From positions 1 through 16,443 of the forward strand of contig JBHHYR010000074.1 of the NCBI GenBank assembly GCA_046757585.1: DNA of 16,443 nt. Direction: 5' to 3'. Positions 13,940 to 16,443 of this stretch are shown in pieces. Below the pieces are notes generated by a model. The model had not been told where the DNA came from. It did no database searches and saw only the letters and a program-made list of their open reading frames with translations. The position numbers were made by a program, and so were the translations under genes. Each line of letters opens with the position of its first letter. Position 1 is the stretch's first letter. This DNA comes from JBHHYR01 sp046757585 (GTDB taxonomy: Bacteria; Desulfobacterota; Binatia; HRBIN30).

Positions 13940-15995
13940 CTCCCCCTCGCGAGCGCTCCGCCGCGGGGGCGGACACGGAGCCACGGTCTTCCTGGCCGTT
14001 GCCACCGTACTGCTCACGGCCGGAGCCGTGCTGCGCCTGCCGGGTCTCGCCGGCCAGGTCGACCTCGTCTCGCCGAAGGACCCGTACGTGCGGCTCGATC
14101 GAGCCATTACCGCCGAGTTCGGGATGCAGCACCCCGTCGTCTGGATCATCGAAGCGCGGCGCGGAACGGTATGGACGCCGCCCATGCTTGCTCGCGTCCA
14201 GGCACTGACACGGGAAGTGTTTACCATTCCGGGGAGCATCGGCACCGACGTCGTGAGCCTGGCGTCGCCCAATCTGCGCGACCTGCGGGTCACTGCTGAC
14301 ACCTTGCAACCCACGTACCTGATGGGCAAAGTGCCAAAAACACCGGCGGCGCTTGCGGCCCTGCGCCAGCGGGTCGAGAACGATCCGAACTACCACGGCA
14401 CACTGGTCAGTGAAGACGGCACCGCTGCAATGGTCGTGGCAAACTTCCGCGATGATGCGGATTTTCACGCGGTAGCCGCTGCCGCACTCGCCCTGCGCAA
14501 GCGGTACTCTGACGGGGAGGCAGCGGTATACGTCACCGGTGCACCGGTGCTGGGGGCGCTTGTGCCGCGAGCCGCCCGGCCTGTCGCGGCGGGCACTGTC
14601 CTGATCCTCGGCGTAGGCCTGGCGCTGCTCGCGGCTGTCGCGGGCACACGCGCTACCCTAGCCGCGACTCTCGCGGTGGCGTTAGCCTGCCTCTGGACCG
14701 CCGGGGCATTGAGCATCCTGGGGAACGTGGTGCTCCCGTGGACGGCGTACGCCCTGCCATCCACGGCGGTGGTTGCCGTGGCGGCAGCCACCGCGGGCCG
14801 TGACTCGTGGCGCACACGATTCAAGGTGGCGCTCGCTCTGGGGATGGGGTTCGTCGCCTTCGGCGTGGTGGCCGGCGGGCCAGCCGCGGCATTCGGCGCC
14901 GCAGGCGCGGCCGGTTGTGCCGCCGGCGTGCTGTTGGGCGGGTACCTTGCACCGGCACCGGCTGGCAGCCATGCGGCCCTTGCAGTCTCGCAGGCGCGCA
15001 TGCGGCTTGGTGCGGTGCTCCTCGTTGGTGTCGCGGTCCTCGGGCTGCCACGTCTGCACAGCGCTTTCGGCTTATTCGGGTATGGTGCGCGCTACTTGCC
15101 GCGGCAGGCCGCCGCGGATCTCTACGCGCTCGAGCGTCACTTCCCGCCGCCTACCATCCTCGCGATACGGTTCCGGGGCCAGCCGGGCTTCGTCACAGCG
15201 CCGGCGGTGCTCGAAGCGTTCGACGGGTTGGCCGGCGCCGTCCGCAGCGACCCCGCAGTGGTGCGCGTACTGTCCCTTGCAGATGTGGTGAAGATGGTGC
15301 ATCGCGCCTTCCACGGCAACCGCCAGGAGTTTCTCGTCATTCCGAAGGATCGCGGCCTCATTGCGCGCTATCTGGCGCTCGCCTATTCGCCGGGATTCCG
15401 CCGTTTCGTGGATCGGGCATTCACCCGCGCTGCGTTCTGGGTGTATCTGTCCAGCGACAGTCCCACAGTCGTGAGCCGCGTGCTCGGGCGCCTGCAGGCC
15501 CAGCTGGCCGCCCACCCGGTGCCTGGGACGGAGGTGGATCTGATCGGGGGGAGCGGTGCCGTGGTGCTCGTCGCCGCGCGGGCCGCCCGGTCACTCGCCA
15601 CCGGTGCAGGCGTGCTTGTCCTCGTGGCGGCCATCGGCGTGGGCCTGCTCTGCGGTGCGCGCCGGGGAGCCGGCGCCTTGCTCGGCGGGTTGGTGGCGGG
15701 CACCGTCGCCGCCGGGGCGTGCGGATGGCTTGCCGTGCCGATCGACCTCGTCTCGCTGCCCTGCCTGATCGCCACCGTGGCCGCGGGTACCGCGTTCGGA
15801 GCCCTGGGCAATACCAGCACACTAATGCCCACCTTCACGGCCATGGCACTGCTTGCGTTCGGCGCGTCATTCGCAGGAGCAAACGTCACGGGCAAGCTCC
15901 TCGCCGCGCTCTTAGGCGCGTTAGCCGTCGCTGGCTTGGTGACCCCGACTGCCGAGCCACGCAAGCAGGATCGAGCTGTCGTGCCTGATCCTTGA
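13914..15995 (+). CDS. RND/MMPL-like membrane protein, apparently degenerate
   Basis: This 693-residue inner-membrane protein has RND architecture: TM1 (about 24-43), periplasmic loop 1 (44-220), a block of hydrophobic segments (222-347), TM7 (362-382), periplasmic loop 2 (383-560) and a second block (562-678). Loop features such as VDLVSPKDPYVRLDRAITAE and ILAIRF suit the MMPL/predicted-exporter branch. The usual G-x3-D-(Y/D) segment of TM4 is replaced by ALPSTAVVAVAAATAG, and of TM10 by CLIATVAAGTAFGALG. The final block is also shorter than in typical members, lacking most of the cytoplasmic stretch after TM10. ATG 13914 was chosen because it is the closest start before TM1; it overlaps the DUF1329 gene by 26 nt, with a weak Shine-Dalgarno. 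It probably moves a lipid or hydrophobic compound together with its neighbours. Confidence 0.85.
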   Translation: MPSSGTGNSSPSRALRRGGGHGATVFLAVATVLLTAGAVLRLPGLAGQVDLVSPKDPYVRLDRAITAEFGMQHPVVWIIEARRGTVWTPPMLARVQALTREVFTIPGSIGTDVVSLASPNLRDLRVTADTLQPTYLMGKVPKTPAALAALRQRVENDPNYHGTLVSEDGTAAMVVANFRDDADFHAVAAAALALRKRYSDGEAAVYVTGAPVLGALVPRAARPVAAGTVLILGVGLALLAAVAGTRATLAATLAVALACLWTAGALSILGNVVLPWTAYALPSTAVVAVAAATAGRDSWRTRFKVALALGMGFVAFGVVAGGPAAAFGAAGAAGCAAGVLLGGYLAPAPAGSHAALAVSQARMRLGAVLLVGVAVLGLPRLHSAFGLFGYGARYLPRQAAADLYALERHFPPPTILAIRFRGQPGFVTAPAVLEAFDGLAGAVRSDPAVVRVLSLADVVKMVHRAFHGNRQEFLVIPKDRGLIARYLALAYSPGFRRFVDRAFTRAAFWVYLSSDSPTVVSRVLGRLQAQLAAHPVPGTEVDLIGGSGAVVLVAARAARSLATGAGVLVLVAAIGVGLLCGARRGAGALLGGLVAGTVAAGACGWLAVPIDLVSLPCLIATVAAGTAFGALGNTSTLMPTFTAMALLAFGASFAGANVTGKLLAALLGALAVAGLVTPTAEPRKQDRAVVPDP

Positions 15996-16160
15996 CGGTT
16001 CGATCGCAGGCACCAGGCAATCGGCATCGTGCACGAGGCCGCCAACGCGAAAAGCGCCGTAGCGTTTCCCAGTCCGGGTGGTCCATTGCACCGCTGTCGC
16101 GGATGTGAGAAGGGTGCCGCCGGCACCGAAGAAGGGCAGTATGAATCGGCCGTGCCGGAC

Positions 16161-16174
16161 AAAAAAGGGGGGGG
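16161..16174 (+). repeat. Homopolymer tract A6G8 at the start of the tolC-like gene
   Basis: Six A are followed by eight G immediately before the GTG at 16176. Just upstream, ATG 16141 has a good Shine-Dalgarno (AAGG, 5 nt away) but is out of frame with the lipoprotein and stops at 16177-16179. One extra base in the tract would join the two. The tract may be a slippage site or a base-calling error. Confidence 0.6.
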
Positions 16175-16175
16175 C

Positions 16176-16443
16176 GTGAAGTTTCGTGGCAGGCGGCCGG
16201 CAGTTGCGGTTGCACTGCTTACACTGCTGTGCGGCTGCGCGCCGCGACGTGAACCGGTGCGTTTGCAGCTGCCTTCTCCCGCAGCTGGATCGGAGCTATC
16301 CACGGAGCCCGTGACGGTTTCGTGTGCAGCAAGCGGCGGCGGCAACACAGTTGCGCCGCCCAAGCCAGCGGAGCCGCTCACGCTCCACGAGGCCGTGGGC
16401 CAGGCTGTCGAACACAATCCCGATATGCGTGCCGCCGCCGAGC
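16176..16443 (+). CDS. TolC-like outer-membrane efflux lipoprotein (partial, C-terminus outside window)
   Basis: Eighty-nine residues are visible before the window ends. The start is a basic signal peptide MKFRGRRPAVAVALLTLLCGC with lipobox LCGC (Cys21). A Pro/Ser/Ala-rich linker of about 45 residues follows, then LTLHEAVGQAVEHNPDMRAAAE (68-89), the classic first helix of outer-membrane efflux proteins (LTL-x-EA-x3-A-x2-NP-x-(L/M)-x-A). By family it would form a trimeric outer-membrane channel for export. The GTG at 16176 is used here; an in-frame GTG at 16152 is possible, and ATG 16141 would be joined by a one-base change in the A6G8 tract. It follows the RND-like gene by 180 bp in the same direction, with no clear terminator between them. 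Confidence 0.85.
   Translation, partial: MKFRGRRPAVAVALLTLLCGCAPRREPVRLQLPSPAAGSELSTEPVTVSCAASGGGNTVAPPKPAEPLTLHEAVGQAVEHNPDMRAAAE

Noticed and set aside
15991..16014. GGTTCGATC followed by ACCA resembling the T-loop and 3' end of a tRNA
   Set aside because: The bases flanking the loop do not form a T stem, and no acceptor, D or anticodon arm is found upstream.
1..16443. CRISPR arrays, transposases, integrases or attachment sites
   Set aside because: I read for regularly spaced repeats and mobile-element motifs and saw none.

Overview
The window is GC-rich and densely coded, with several GTG and TTG starts and stop/start overlaps. I infer an uncultivated, Gram-negative, high-GC bacterium of the Desulfobacterota / Candidatus Binatota kind. 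Two things point there: a secreted protein with EF-hand (dockerin-like) repeats followed by a cysteine-rich CGDG...GEECDD segment, and a DUF1329 protein next to an MMPL/RND membrane protein and a TolC-like lipoprotein. The inference rests on gene style only; no rRNA or tRNA marker is present.

Layout. (1) 1-920, minus: a phosphoribosyltransferase cut off by the window edge and an alpha/beta hydrolase, coupled by a TGATG overlap. These two domains are often found fused in one protein. (2) 1214-3969, plus: a sensor kinase with the order REC-PAS-PAS-GAF-PAS-HisKA-HATPase. It is broken into two reading frames at about 2080 by a single missing base. (3) 3980-10263, minus: trehalose-synthase-type glycosyltransferase (treT), then, after a 265-bp gap, three genes joined by 4-nt GTGA overlaps: a GMC-type oxidoreductase with a Tat-like signal, a class III PLP aminotransferase, and an unrecognised protein whose C-terminal half carries kinase-like residues. 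(4) 10849-12243, minus: a secreted EF-hand/cysteine-rich protein. It has a strong Shine-Dalgarno, a hairpin in its leader and a hairpin just after its stop. (5) 12611-16443, plus: a DUF1329 envelope protein, an overlapping RND/MMPL-like membrane protein and the start of a TolC-like outer-membrane lipoprotein, which together look like an envelope export or lipid-trafficking system.

How the genes may work together. The block most worth attention is region 3. An oxidoreductase, an aminotransferase and a possible small-molecule kinase are translationally coupled downstream of a disaccharide-forming glycosyltransferase. Oxidation of an alcohol, transamination of the carbonyl, then phosphorylation would make an aminated, possibly phosphorylated, sugar or alcohol. 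This is inference. It conflicts with the apparent export signal on the oxidoreductase, which also lacks a clear FAD fingerprint. Region 5 is a second candidate: its RND-like protein lacks the transmembrane Asp motifs expected of a proton-driven pump and is shortened at its C-terminus.
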